Below the pieces are notes generated by a model, which ran no database searches, was not told the DNA's origin, and was given only the letters and a program-made list of their open reading frames with translations. A stretch of 64,000 nt of DNA from Emergomyces orientalis (Eukaryota > Ascomycota > Eurotiomycetes > Onygenales > Ajellomycetaceae), in NCBI GenBank assembly GCA_002110485.1, contig MOWL01000067.1:2976001-3040000 (forward strand), given 5' to 3'. Every line of letters begins with the position of its first letter. The stretch's first letter is position 1. Below, piece after piece: positions 1 through 10,497 of the stretch. Made by a program: the position numbers and the translations under genes.

Positions 1-1482
1 CAATGCTGGCAAGAGGTGGAAATACCTTCTGAACCAGAAGTCCGCGCTCTGCCATTGATGTGGGTATACACCTACAAATTCGACACGGACAGCTATCTAG
101 CTAAATTCAAGACATGGCTTGTTGTACGAGGGGACCTCGCCAGTAATGAAGCAATGAAGACCTACTCCTGCACTTTAGCAATGAAAATCTTTTGTGTTCT
201 AATGACCATGACAGCAGCCTTTGATTTTGAAGCTCATCAATTTGATGCCATTAACGCCTTTCTAAACACATGAATTGATAAATGAATCTATATTATGTCA
301 GCTCAGAGATACAGCTGTCTCAGTTACTATCTTCTATTAAAAAGAGCTCTATACAGACTGCTCAAATTCTCTCTGTTATGAAATAATGAACTTGAATCTC
401 AACTTAAGAAGCTTGAACTACACTCTATTAGTGAAGAGCTATGTCTCTATACAAGTGAGAATCTCATGTTATTCTTCTATATAAATAATATAGTGATTCT
501 ATACTATAGAGATCACCATGAGGCATTTAATCAATTTAAGCAATCACTAACCATGACATACAATCTAAGGGATATGAGAGATTTGAACTGATTTCTAGAA
601 ATTTACATTTTATAAGACTGCAATGAGAAAAAGCTCTGATTATGTCAGAACAGCTATATGACTAAAATAGCTGCAAAATTCAATCTAGAGTGTTGAACAC
701 AGTATTGAATGTCTTTATCAAAGAATGAATTCTCTACACATCAATTCTCATACAATGGTGAAGCTTCCCCGCAGGAAATCCATGCATATCAATGCTGCAT
801 TGAATCACTAATCTACTCTGCTGTTGAAATGAGGCCAGATCTCGCATTCACAGCGAGTGCCCTCACTGGGTTCATGACAAATCCAGGCCCAAAACATTCA
901 GATATGGCAGATCAGGTGATTGCTTTTGCTAATCAAACCAGGCATCTAGCAATTGAGTATAGTGCCTCAAAACCCAGCTCTACTACTCTGAATTTCATCA
1001 TACATGCTGATGCAGTCTATACAGACAATCTGAACATCTGCTGAAGCACACAAGAAATGATGTTCTCACTCTTTGAAGAATTAATAGATTGAAAGTTATC
1101 TAAGTAAAAAACTGTAATCACTTCTTTCACTGAATCTGAGCTTCTTGCTCTATCTTATGCAGCGAAGAAGGCCATATGGTGAAATCAAGTGTTTAATCAA
1201 CTTGAACTGGATACTCAGTGTCATCTAGTTATTCATAATGACAATCACCAAATCATTCGACTCCTAACAGCCGCCGCACCAATGCTAACCACTAAACTAT
1301 GCTATATTGATGTGCATAATCACTGGCTCTGTGAACAAATAGCCACCAGACACCTAGCTATTCAATGGGTTGACACAAAGGCCATGATTGCTGATGGAAT
1401 GACCAAGGCACTCGGAGGCCAAAAACACGCTGAATTCATACAAATGCTCAGATTAACTGATATAGGCGCCCAAATTGAATAA
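1..1482 (+). pseudogene. Copia retrotransposon relic, RT-RNase H part, many in-frame stops
   Basis: This is the 3' half of a Ty1/Copia polyprotein; the 5' part lies outside the window or is lost. Residues from about base 55 match the start of Copia reverse transcriptase (WVYTYKFDTD..., then LVVRGD and the HQFDAINAF block). Bases 709-1044 match the end of the RT connection and early RNase H (RPDLAF, NPGPKH). Bases 1189-1482 match the end of Copia RNase H (IHNDN, WVDTKAMIADGMTKALG). All pieces lie in one frame with no frameshift over about 1.47 kb. The frame is broken by about ten TGA codons (271, 283, 379, 589, 637, 694, 706, 1042, 1090, 1180) and two TAA (613, 1105). Several TGAs fall where the family has Trp. 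CpG is nearly absent from about 280 to 740. It cannot encode a working protein under the standard code. Inactivation by directional point mutation is inferred. Confidence 0.85.
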
Positions 1483-1823
1483 AACAACGCCTACACACTC
1501 ATTAAAAACACGCTTTTTCCTATATATATATTTCATATTACTACTACTGCTACTGCTGCGGGCATATTCAGTGAGAGAGTATGTGAAACATGAGATTATC
1601 ATCACACATTCATTGACTAAGACATATGCACATGTTCAATTGCCACACTAATTGTCACATGGTGAACTCTGATGGAATCTCCATCAAATACACTCTCATC
1701 TTCGCTGATCTTTAATATATTCATCATTACATTGATTTTTCTACAAAGTCAGAGGTATTCAGCTGAGAATATCATGATACAATCAATATAGCATGTAAAT
1801 CACTCATATTATTGATGGATAGT

Positions 1824-2040
1824 TGTTGGGCAGCCTAAGATGGATTCACAGGTATAAATAGCCATGGAAAACCCATAGATATTTAGCTAGTTCAGAGCTC
1901 AGAGCACACAGACCACAATACCATATATCTCTATATTAATTCCTCCCTATATATGTGCATATTATGCTAGCTCCACTCTCCATCTTATCCTCCGTTTCAT
2001 AGGTATTTTATTTTATCTCAATGTTTTTTTTTTTCTTCTT
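1824..2040 (+). repeat. candidate 3' LTR of the Copia relic (end not resolved)
   Basis: About 340 bases after the end of the RNase H frame the sequence starts TGTTGGGCAGCC. A TATAAATA box follows at 1853-1860, then an AT-rich, CTC-rich stretch. A TG start and an early TATA box are what a Copia LTR would show. No second copy is present in the window for comparison, and the 3' end given is only an estimate before a homopolymer T run. Confidence 0.4.
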
Positions 2041-3198
2041 CAAGGGCCCCTTTTTCCTAGGCAATTGATTCTGCGAGTACTCTGTAGTACAAACAATGAT
2101 ACTGTACCATTTTTCAACTACATTTTGGAAGAGTGAAAAGAAAAAATGGCCAAGCAAAAGTTATCATTTCGAAAAAGAAAAATATACATATTGCTTACGA
2201 GTTCTATATCAGCCAATATTATAAGTATCACGAAGATGTAGGTATGCTGCGAAGTAACTTCGTATATAATTTTTGATATTCAAAGGAGAAGCGGTCAAAG
2301 CTGGCCGAACTTTCAAAGTTTGCATGGTTAACTACCAATTAGGAAAATTCTGTATCATATTTCGTAAGGTCGGGAAAATTCATCTGGCCAGCCTGTTAAG
2401 AATAAGATTCGATCTGTGCCATAACTTTTTTGCCCACTATTTTAGTTCCTCCACCTGCTTAAAAATACCCAGCTATGGTCGAGATAAACGTGACAATTGG
2501 ATTTACATAATGTGTTCATTCAACTGAGAACAAAGTTTTCTTTACAATATCATGAACTTGCTTTCCGGGCCGCCGCCGACGGAGCTTGCGGAAGTGATCC
2601 ACCGTGTTCCCTCGATGTTTCAGAAAATTATGAATAATGTATGAAGTTTCGAGGTTTTTAGGTTGCATGTATCAAAGAATACCGATATAAGCATCACTAG
2701 ATCACTATTCACGTCCTGCCTCTATCACGTCGTTGAAGTTACCTTCATTCCGGGATGAGCAACAAAAAAGGATCTACAAGACCAGAACTAGGGCAAAATT
2801 GAAGTTGGCTCAAGCTAGAAATGAATGCTACTTCGCCCCGTATATACACACGGTCAACGCGGCATCTTCAAGCCACGAAACATCCCCACTGCTGTTTGCT
2901 TTTGGGCTGTGGGGAAGTTATTCATTATTCCTGTTCACTGCGTAAAGTCAATTGTTTTTTTGAGTTCAACTGCTTCATGTCACATGCATCCTCTCCTGTC
3001 ATGCAAACCGGCCAGACCAAACCTTTAGGTGCATACGAAGGAAATGATGTCTGAGCCAAGAATATGGAAACCAGGGCTGAAGCTGGAGCTCTGTGGTTAG
3101 CGCAACAAATAAATCACTGCGACTTGACGAAAAAAAGGGTCCAGATCTATTCCGCGCTGGTTTTGGGATCAACATGCAAATAGCTTGTTATCTAGGGG
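2041..3198. other. intergenic, no supported gene
   Basis: AT-rich sequence with a T run near 2027-2036. The open frames here are short (62-84 codons), overlap one another in several frames and show no recognisable domain. I see nothing that supports a gene. Confidence 0.6.
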
Positions 3199-3206
3199 TA
3201 TATAAG
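3199..3206 (+). promoter_or_regulatory. TATA box of the CBM9-like gene
   Basis: TATATAAG lies about 135 bases upstream of the ATG at 3339 and no other gene lies between them. Position and consensus fit a core promoter element. This is inferred from sequence only. Confidence 0.5.
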
Positions 3207-3338
3207 AACGGATCCCCGTTCACGAACTGCAATTCTCTTCTAATTTCGCCGTTCGTGTGTATTCTTCTCATGATATTTTAGAGGCGTCACCCCATCACTC
3301 TCTAAACAAAGTGCTGGTCCATCCACTCAGCGACAATA

Positions 3339-4058
3339 ATGCACCTCCACTCCATCCTTTTCTGCGCCCTGGGGGCGGCAATTACGGTTTCGGCTGCCCC
3401 AGAAGACCGGGGCTCTCTCAGAAACCCATCTACCGTTGTTCATGAATGCCCAAGGAAAAGCAAGATCGTATATAGTAAATCAGTCCCGGAGGGAACGGAA
3501 TTCCCGAAGACTCAAGTCGACCTCTGCTATAGTACCAAAGCCTCCGAAATCTCTCCTATGCTCCATCTGACGTTTACGGCATTCGACGAAAAGGATTTCC
3601 ATTTCAACCCCGACCAAGGAACGAACGACAATATCTGGGAATACTCCGTGATGGAGGCGTTTATACAACGCGGCCATGAGGCACCACAAACATACCTCGA
3701 ATTCGAAGTAAACCCGAACAACGTCACCTACCAGTCGTTTATATACAATCCTTCGCGTGTGCGGGCGGAAAATACGCCCATGGATCATGCTTTCATTTCT
3801 GATCCCATAGGCGATGGAATGTTGGCGAAAACAACCCTCGATCGCGGAGCGAAGATCTGGATATCGGACGTTCAGATCCCACTCGCTCTTTTTAACGTGC
3901 CCAAGAAAGGCCTTCGTGGCACACGCTGGAGGATGAATTTTTTCCGCACAATCACATCCCCGGAGACATTCCCTGAGCAAAAGCTGGGTGCTTGGAGTCC
4001 GCCTGATAAGGCGAACTTTCATATTACTCCCTTCTTTGGCAACGTGTTGTTTGTTTAG
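3339..4058 (+). CDS. secreted CBM9-like (carbohydrate-binding module family 9-like) protein
   Basis: Intronless gene for 239 residues. Residues 1-19 form a signal peptide (hydrophobic core LFCALGAAITVSA, with cleavage likely before APEDRG). The rest reads as the DOMON/CBM9-like fold found in small fungal secreted proteins. Visible blocks are LHLTFTAFDEKDFHF, the 'DNIWEYSVMEAFI' strand, the 'YLEFEVNPNN' strand, 'IWISDVQIPLALFNV', and the C-terminal 'WRMNFFRTITSPE...GAWSPPDKANFHITPFFGNVLF', which is typical of the family. In bacterial xylanases CBM9 binds sugar chain ends. In these stand-alone fungal proteins the ligand is unknown, so wall or plant-polymer binding is only inferred. One potential N-glycosylation site (NVT) is visible. 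A TATA box sits about 135 bases upstream. The start is well placed because it gives the signal peptide. Confidence 0.85.
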   Translation: MHLHSILFCALGAAITVSAAPEDRGSLRNPSTVVHECPRKSKIVYSKSVPEGTEFPKTQVDLCYSTKASEISPMLHLTFTAFDEKDFHFNPDQGTNDNIWEYSVMEAFIQRGHEAPQTYLEFEVNPNNVTYQSFIYNPSRVRAENTPMDHAFISDPIGDGMLAKTTLDRGAKIWISDVQIPLALFNVPKKGLRGTRWRMNFFRTITSPETFPEQKLGAWSPPDKANFHITPFFGNVLFV

Positions 4059-4831
4059 AGTATATCCATTTATAGAGGCAGTGGGTTTTTTATTTACTTT
4101 AATCTTGATTTAACACGCGGTGTACAAAGCACGCGCACTTTCATAATTGGCTTTTGGCTGATGTTGCTCCCTACCTGTGTCTGATTTTGATGTATTTATC
4201 TGTCCCACTTTTTGCTTCATTATTGCCAATGATAGTACCTTGAACGGCCAATTAATTGATCTATCCAAGGAATTGATTTCATTGCACAAAATATCTCCCA
4301 CCCTCAAATTCCTTCTTATTATTCCAAATACACAAAACTCTTAATCGGTAGATCAAATTAAACCGCGCAAAAGTGGCGCCTTGCGTCTGCCTCACGTCGC
4401 GAATCATTGTGTTTCACGCTTTCGTTCTATTTTGATATATGAACAGAAACGCAGGTGCTGTACATAAACATGTCATGGAAACAAAAGGGGCGCATAGTAC
4501 TATATGCATTTAACAGAATAAACAAAAGAAAAGGGTAACACAGGAAAAGTTTTGCATACCCTCTATTGCAGGAGACAATCGGTACGCAATTTCATTCATC
4601 TTTCCGATTTCTCGTTTCCCTTCTTCATGTTGCTCTTAGAGGTATTTCATTGCGCGTATTTAGGGAGCGCTAAGTGACTTTGTTCCCCACAAAGTTATAT
4701 CGCCGGAAAAAGTTGCTGTCAAAAATTGGAAGCGTGGGCGGACCGCAAAGCACGAGCTAATGTTACATGGGCCACTATAATTGCACCCTGTAAATGTAAC
4801 GCTATCTAGTTTGGCATCAGCAACCTCGTAG
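4059..4831. other. intergenic, no supported gene
   Basis: AT-rich sequence downstream of the CBM9-like gene. Only a 65-codon minus-strand frame (4110-4307) occurs and it has no recognisable content. Nothing further is seen. Confidence 0.6.
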
Positions 4832-5949
4832 TTAGAGTTTTATACAAATTTTCCGGTCTGATCCTGTTGGTCCTTTTCTCAACCCGCTTCTGGAATTTTG
4901 CGAGGCGCTGCATTGTACTTTACCTGTGAACGGTCGTTTGGATGGAGAAGAGCGCGAAGGATTTGGTGTATAAATGTGAGAGGTAAACATCAAGAATATT
5001 GAAATGGTAAAGAGTGTTACCGTTCCCCTGAGATCCCGAGAGGCCTTCAAAAGATTCCGTAGCTATTGCTCTGCGTCTGCTGGGACTTCATTCGATGGGT
5101 GGACTCCCCACTGGCGTTAGAATTGGATTATCTTGCTGGGATTGTTCAAGCTTTAAAGATATGCGATATCGGAATTTTTCGATAACGACCAGATAACGAC
5201 ACGAAACTGAACGTTCCCCCGTCTCCCGATAATCCACTTCCCATATAGCATCTGGAAAGTGACGGAAAGGAGTAATATCTCGTAAACGTCCAATTTCTCT
5301 TCGCATACCTCTCTTCGCATACCAGCTTGATGCTGAATATTTGTTCTTTAATCTCTTCCCGATTATATTCGCAACCTTGTTTCCCTTGTACTTATTCGCT
5401 GCGGCAAACGGGGTAAATGACCTGATCTACTTTCGCGGAGATCTGCATGACAGCCCGGTAATATAAGTGCACAGTTCGACTCAAATACAGTCTGGCCCGG
5501 TTGTACCACTCGGGTGACTGCCCATAACGATAGTCTATTCCCAGGTGCTTCCAAAATAGCTCTGGGACGATGATAGGAGCGCAGAAAAACGTCTCCCGGT
5601 AGGAGACAATTTTGCCTGCGTAGGGCCGCCAGTGTCGCTCATTGTGTCGTAAATTTAGAGTGAATTGAGGGTTCGAAGTTTGCTTGTTCTTCAGCATGGT
5701 AGAAACAACACCGGGCTAGTCAGAACGCCTGGATGGCTCCTGGGCATAATTTAACTCACTTCTATCAACTGCTTGGACGTTAAAAATCAGTTCCGCGGCA
5801 GTGGGAGCAGTAAGGTGTTTGGAGATTTCCGTCGCAACACCGCAAAGTTGCTGTTGAGAGAGGCAGAGCAATATGCACGAAACATCTTGGAAGGTTAAAT
5901 AACCACCAAGTGGGTCCTCATTGTTTGGAATACTTGTAGGAGGCTTCAT
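4832..5949 (-). pseudogene. unrecognised minus-strand coding remnant, possibly decayed
   Basis: Three protein-like minus-strand frames follow one another: 5949-5716, 5697-5392, and one open from about 5410 down to 5088. The second has a composition typical of a real protein (RHNERHWRPYAGKIV, then FFCAPIIVPELFW). An intron with donor GTTGAT and acceptor CTAG, about 50 bases long, could join the first two in phase. The second and third can only be joined by a frame change. A perfect 14-base tandem duplication (5296-5309 and 5310-5323) lies in the third piece and would itself shift the frame. No family is recognised. It may be a broken gene, a spliced gene I cannot resolve, or chance frames. Confidence 0.25.
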
Positions 5950-6610
5950 CAGACCGCATTTCCCCGAAGTTTGGCCATGATATGGTATAGTTTGTTATAC
6001 AGGTTTGGAGACTGTGGCCAACAAAACCACTGGATGTGAATGAACTACAGCCGAAAGAAAAGTCAGTATCTGATTTTGGAGCGCATGGAGGGGGTCAAAA
6101 TAAGATTGCCAAATGCCTGAAGATAGCTTCCACTAAAATGGATAACTTTTGTTCCAGTCTTTGATTTAAGCATGGATCTATCAAAGACTGACAGGGTCAG
6201 CTTGGTGCTATAATCTCACAATATTTCTAGAATCTACTAGTGATAACACACACACGCATGATTCAATTTTCCTCAGATAGAAAAAAAAGAATACAGTATC
6301 ATTCAAGCAATCTGTATTTGGCTGTGGCGTTCTACAATAATGAGTCCTTAATTTCTGTGCTCTCATTCTCATGGTTCTGTGATGTCCTCATCATTGGCAA
6401 ATAATCAGTGGAATGGGCTTGTCGCATCACATTTTGAAGGGGGTAACATTGCAGTGTGTCTATTTGGCTATCAATAACAATATCAATGTCAACAAATATC
6501 AGCTCGGAGGCGTTGTTTTGGATATATATATTCTGGCAGGATCAAGAGCCGCTGGCAGGTTTGGTACGAAAGATCAAGTAAGTATCGGCGGAAAGATATT
6601 AACGTGATCT
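5950..6610. other. intergenic, no supported gene
   Basis: AT-rich sequence with a short CA run near 6248. A 64-codon plus-strand frame at 6413-6607 shows no family features. Nothing else is supported. Confidence 0.6.
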
Positions 6611-6765
6611 ACAAGCGAAACACACAAGCGAAACACTTTGTCCTACTACTAAATTGGGTATGTGGTGCCACCTTCCCATATTTGTGATGTTTGTTTTTTT
6701 AAAGTATCTTCACATACAAATTTGGCGTGGTGGTACCAAAGTGTTTTCCACTTGCTTGTGCTTCA
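6611..6765. repeat. imperfect long inverted repeat (fold-back / MITE-like)
   Basis: The left arm (about 6611-6668) and the reverse complement of the right arm (about 6712-6765) share the blocks AACACTTTG, a TAC-TAC / ACCACCAC stretch and AAATTGGGTATGTG / AAATTTGTATGTG. Small gaps separate the blocks and the loop is about 43 bases. No ORF or transposase is present. This could be a miniature inverted-repeat element remnant or an isolated hairpin. It sits about 180 bases downstream of the tRNA-Ser gene. Confidence 0.4.
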
Positions 6766-6933
6766 CTCATTTGTGGATTACATTATTAACATCTTGAAGT
6801 TTATGTTAAACTTATCCAAAGAAGAATGATAATAAAACAATAATAAATAGTGAATAAGCTTTGTTGTACTAAAGTTAAGAAGGAAATTAGATACAACACA
6901 ACAAAATTACAAATTTTTTTTTTTTTTTTTTCC

Positions 6934-6938
6934 AAAAA
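6934..6938 (-). terminator. RNA polymerase III terminator of tRNA-Ser
   Basis: Five T residues on the minus strand begin nine bases after the discriminator base of the tRNA gene. This is the usual Pol III stop signal. Confidence 0.7.
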
Positions 6939-6946
6939 GATTCAAA

Positions 6947-7072
6947 CGACACAGGCAGGATTCGAACCTACGCGCCCGAAGGCATGAGATGGTCTAAGTT
7001 TGCCCAATGCGGATTAGTAAAACCACGTTTGGGAATTCGAGTCTCACGTATTAACCACTCTACCACTGTGCC
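6947..7072 (-). tRNA. tRNA-Ser (anticodon CGA) with a 45-nt intron
   Basis: On the minus strand the acceptor stem GGCACAG (7072-7066) pairs with CTGTGTC (6954-6948), with one G-U pair, and is followed by discriminator G, as in tRNA-Ser. The A box TGGTAGAGTGG and B box GGTTCGAATCC are both intact. The D stem GTA/TAC pairs. The anticodon stem TGAGA/TCTCA encloses the loop CTCGAA-A, with anticodon CGA at forward 7037-7039. The interruption between positions 37 and 38 is an intron at 7035-6991 (45 bases). A long variable arm with a TTCG loop follows, which is diagnostic for Ser. The mature length is 81 bases. The GTA D stem differs from the GCC/GGC I would expect, but it is compensated, so the gene appears functional. 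Confidence 0.88.
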
Positions 7073-7392
7073 ATGGTTGTAGTGTGGAGGGTAGCCTTCC
7101 AGTGTAATTAGTCACACTCCCGTCAAAGTCCGGTACCCATTCCAGACCCCCTTTTACGAGCCACCATTTTTGGTTGGATTCTACTCGAGATCATAACGAA
7201 AATGCTAGGTCAACCTTGAAACATTGCCATCAACGCCCCATTTTGATTAGATTGTAGGTTATCTATAGAAATTAGCAATTATAGATATTATGATTCAATA
7301 TTAATACTCTTTTGCTTTGTCCTTGCCATCAGCCCCGCTACCCTCCCCATATTTTCACTTCTTTTGTGGTCAAATGATACGGTTCCATTATC
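7073..7392. other. intergenic
   Basis: Sequence between the tRNA-Ser gene and the 3' end of the carboxylesterase, including the likely 3' UTR of the latter. No gene is seen. Confidence 0.6.
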
Positions 7393-9318
7393 TCACGCTC
7401 CACTCCCGGGATCTAAAACAACATCCAACAATGTCTTACAAATCCCCTTAGCATCCCACGGATCACGGGTAATTTCCAACCCTGCCTCTCTAATGTTCAT
7501 AATGTCAGCGGCTTGTCCATACAGCGGCCAGTCAGGTGACCCTGGAGGAGCCGGAAATTCAGCACCCTGTGCTGAAACGAACTTCCGAAGATACGATTGC
7601 ACTTGCAGGGCGATGTGCGGATCATGGACAGGTGTAAAATTTTTGTCAATGAACAGTAGGTCTGTTCAAACCCGGTTAGTGCATGCCCGCTTGACGATAA
7701 CTGGAATAGGATGAGGGGCAGATAAAATGAAGAAATCGAAACATACAGAGTAAATCAGATCCATGAAACGCCGGAGGAGCACTGAAAAGGTATCTCCTTG
7801 CTCTTCCTCTTCCCCCTCCCACCTTTGCGTAAGCTTGGGAAATCCCCCATGAGTTACAGGCAAACAGCACAGATGTGACCCAGTCCCATGCCAGTTTCTC
7901 TGCCGGTTCGTTTGGTTGCACAGGGAATAGATCTTGGATTCGTCTTACTGTGGTGTCGCTTGCACCCGGAAACACCCTTCTGACAAGTGCAGGGAAATTA
8001 TCGGGCATACCATAGTCAGGAGATATTCCCTCACCTTCATTGAGTGTATTGGAAGAGAGCACCGATTGGACCTCTTTGTGGAAACGCCCCTGTTCCAGCA
8101 GAACTTGGGGCGCATCAGGAACATAGGTGCCATCAACAACTGGACCAAAGCCTATTCCGGGGCCAAACGTGCCACCACCTCTGGTATTATTACCTTGAGT
8201 GACGAGTAGATAGTTAGCTACTCGAAGCCTTTGCTCAGAAAGACTCCTGACACATGAAATCGTATCGCAGGCCGTCGCGTCAAGCATCTCTTGATAAACT
8301 TCTTGGCGACGGGAATCAACGCGGCGACGCGGCATGATACTAGGAGAAGATATAATAGCCTGAGAGTTTGTTTTAACATTCCATGCTTTTATTAAAAGTG
8401 GTTAAGGTGAGTATGAAAGGAGTGGATATTAACCTTCGAAAATGGTAATTCGCCGCGCCCTCCATCACCGGTAAGCATAGTGGTGATTATGCCAGCTCCT
8501 GAACTCTGGCCAAATACGGTGATCCTGTCTGGGTCGCCCCCAAACCGGTCAATGTAATCCTTAGTCCAGTGGAGAGCAGCGAGAGAATCGAGAATGCCAA
8601 TATTTGCGTCCATGTCTAGTTCGTTAGGAGACGAAGCCCAGCCGTACATCCCCAACCTAATAGTATGATGTTAGCTATGTAGTTGGCATTAGCAACAAAA
8701 TATGGGAATTCATAATAAAAAATCATACCGGTAGTTGTGAGATACGAAAATAAAGCGTTCGTTTTCATTTGTGGTACCATTAAATAACCCAATTGAGTCC
8801 AACGACGTCTCGAACAAATCTTTGCTTCCGAAAGTATAAGCACCCCCGTGTATGAAATGAAGCACCGGAAGTTTATCTCCCGCCTTCACGCCCTCGGGGA
8901 CCCGGACATTCAAAAATAAACAATCTTCAGTTCCCCAGATCCTCCCCCTGATTCTAGGGAAAGGAACGTGTGGGCTTGCAATGCTAACACAATCTGGTGG
9001 GGGATCCATAATTCCAGTTTGGATTCCAGACTGTCGGGGAGGTGGTATAACTGGTCTTCGAAAGCGAAGATTCCCAGTTGGGGGTTGAGCATATCGAATA
9101 TTATCGTAACTCCCGACGTTGATCCCAGACTTGGTGGTATATACGAACGAAACAGCATGAACAGCGTATCCCAGGTCGACATTGGGGAAACCAGAGGCCC
9201 CTTGTGCAGAAACAGAAATTGGGGGGAAGGAATAAAGCAAGAAAGAGAGAATGAAAGGAGATGACCAGAACATTTTTCTCATAGTGACAAAGCTCTTTTG
9301 TTCAAAGTAATTTCTCAT
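7393..9318 (-). CDS. secreted type-B carboxylesterase / lipase (four exons)
   Basis: Alpha/beta hydrolase of the type-B carboxylesterase family, expected to cleave carboxylic esters outside the cell. Proposed exons are 9318-8729, 8656-8434, 8359-7747 and 7661-7393; phases join exactly to 1695 bases (564 residues). A hydrophobic signal peptide ends near VSAQG. The second Met (at 9282) gives a more typical signal peptide, so the start could be there. Family motifs are EDCLFLNV near residue 131, the oxyanion loop HGGAY near 157, and the nucleophile elbow GQSSGA with Ser248. The likely acid is Glu379 (NEG motif) and the catalytic His is His470 in PPAFHGSD. The triad is therefore complete. Its length is normal for fungal members. 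The substrate cannot be told. A zinc-cluster regulator is divergently placed 1.2 kb upstream and could control it, but this is only inference. Confidence 0.85.
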
Positions 9319-10497
9319 GAAGGGGAGAAACGGATTTCAGTCGAACCCCACTGGGGAAGTTCAGAGATATTTATATTATGGGCTGCAATTGTACGTAGGT
9401 ACCTGTAAGTTTAATTAAATTATATAATAGATGACATACCCATGGATACATTTCAAACCTCTGGCTGTATGGACAGAATATTAGAATGTCTAATAGCTGC
9501 TGGAATTTCTGTTGTGGTTGGCCAACTATCTCCGATCATATATCTTCCAATGGCTGCGACTGTCAGAAAATTCGTTTCAGTTGCGCTGGTTTCCACTCAA
9601 AATGAGTTGTGCCTGACCCGCAGCCATAGGTGGTGGGCCACTTAACCAGTATGTTCGTCCTTCAAGTACGAGCCAAGGACATTTCGACCATCAGGCAATT
9701 TCGTGAGGCAACACCATGAGGGTTTGGTGGCCGTTACGGGTCCACTTTGATATTTTCACCATGACTCTCCCCTTGTAACCTCCCAAATCCACTAGTTGTG
9801 AAGATTGAGCTTGGCCCAAGCGAGTGAAATGGTTATTTGTTCGCCTTGCAGAATCCTCATACTTGAAATGGGCAAAAAGTGGTAACAAATAATTCAAGGA
9901 GGAGGCTGAGTTAGAGATAGATATTTTAAGTTTACCTTCCCCCAACGCGAAACTATGTTGTAGATATCGGACTTCCACCATGGGATACGTTAATTTAAGC
10001 TATTTGCTTGGTCAAGCTAGAAAGCGAGCTCTGTCCCTTTTAGTATTAGCACGGATATAAAGTTACGGCTCCGCCTTGTTCGTCCTGTTTGTTTGTTCAG
10101 CCCTTGCAAAGGAGGTAACTACGACAGATACGAGGTTTTGTGGGGAGTTAACCGATGACAAGGCTGCCAGCTTCTAGCCAGAGTTAATCATTCGACCCGG
10201 CTTCTTGTAAGGCGGATACCGCCAGACGGCCCCGAATGGAAATCAGCCGCTTTTTGGATACATATTCGAAAGTCAAGAGGAAGGGAACATGACGGCAGCG
10301 CGCAACATCGCCCCCTTTCGAACATTCAAAAGCTACCTGACCCCCTTTTTTTTACGAAGTCCGAAACTATTTCTTGCTCCCTCGTCGGAGCTCGATATGA
10401 ACCCTTCGTCTGGTAGTTTGATTGCTCGCATCCTTCGTAATCGCTTCTGGTTTGTGAAAGTTTCGTTCTGAGGGCCTAAAATTACCAACTTCGTCCA
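9319..10497. other. intergenic between divergent esterase and regulator genes
   Basis: Shared upstream region of the esterase (minus) and the zinc-cluster gene (plus). A 96-codon minus frame (9981-9691) looks weakly protein-like but has no recognised domain and no clear splice continuation. I do not call it a gene. Confidence 0.5.

Noticed and set aside
1..1482. Classic CpA-type RIP as the cause of the stops in the Copia relic
   Set aside because: TGG to TGA is a change at CpC on the other strand, and CA dinucleotides are still common, so standard CpA RIP does not explain it well.
3480..4022. 180-codon minus-strand frame opposite the CBM9-like gene
   Set aside because: The plus frame has a signal peptide and family motifs; the minus frame has none.
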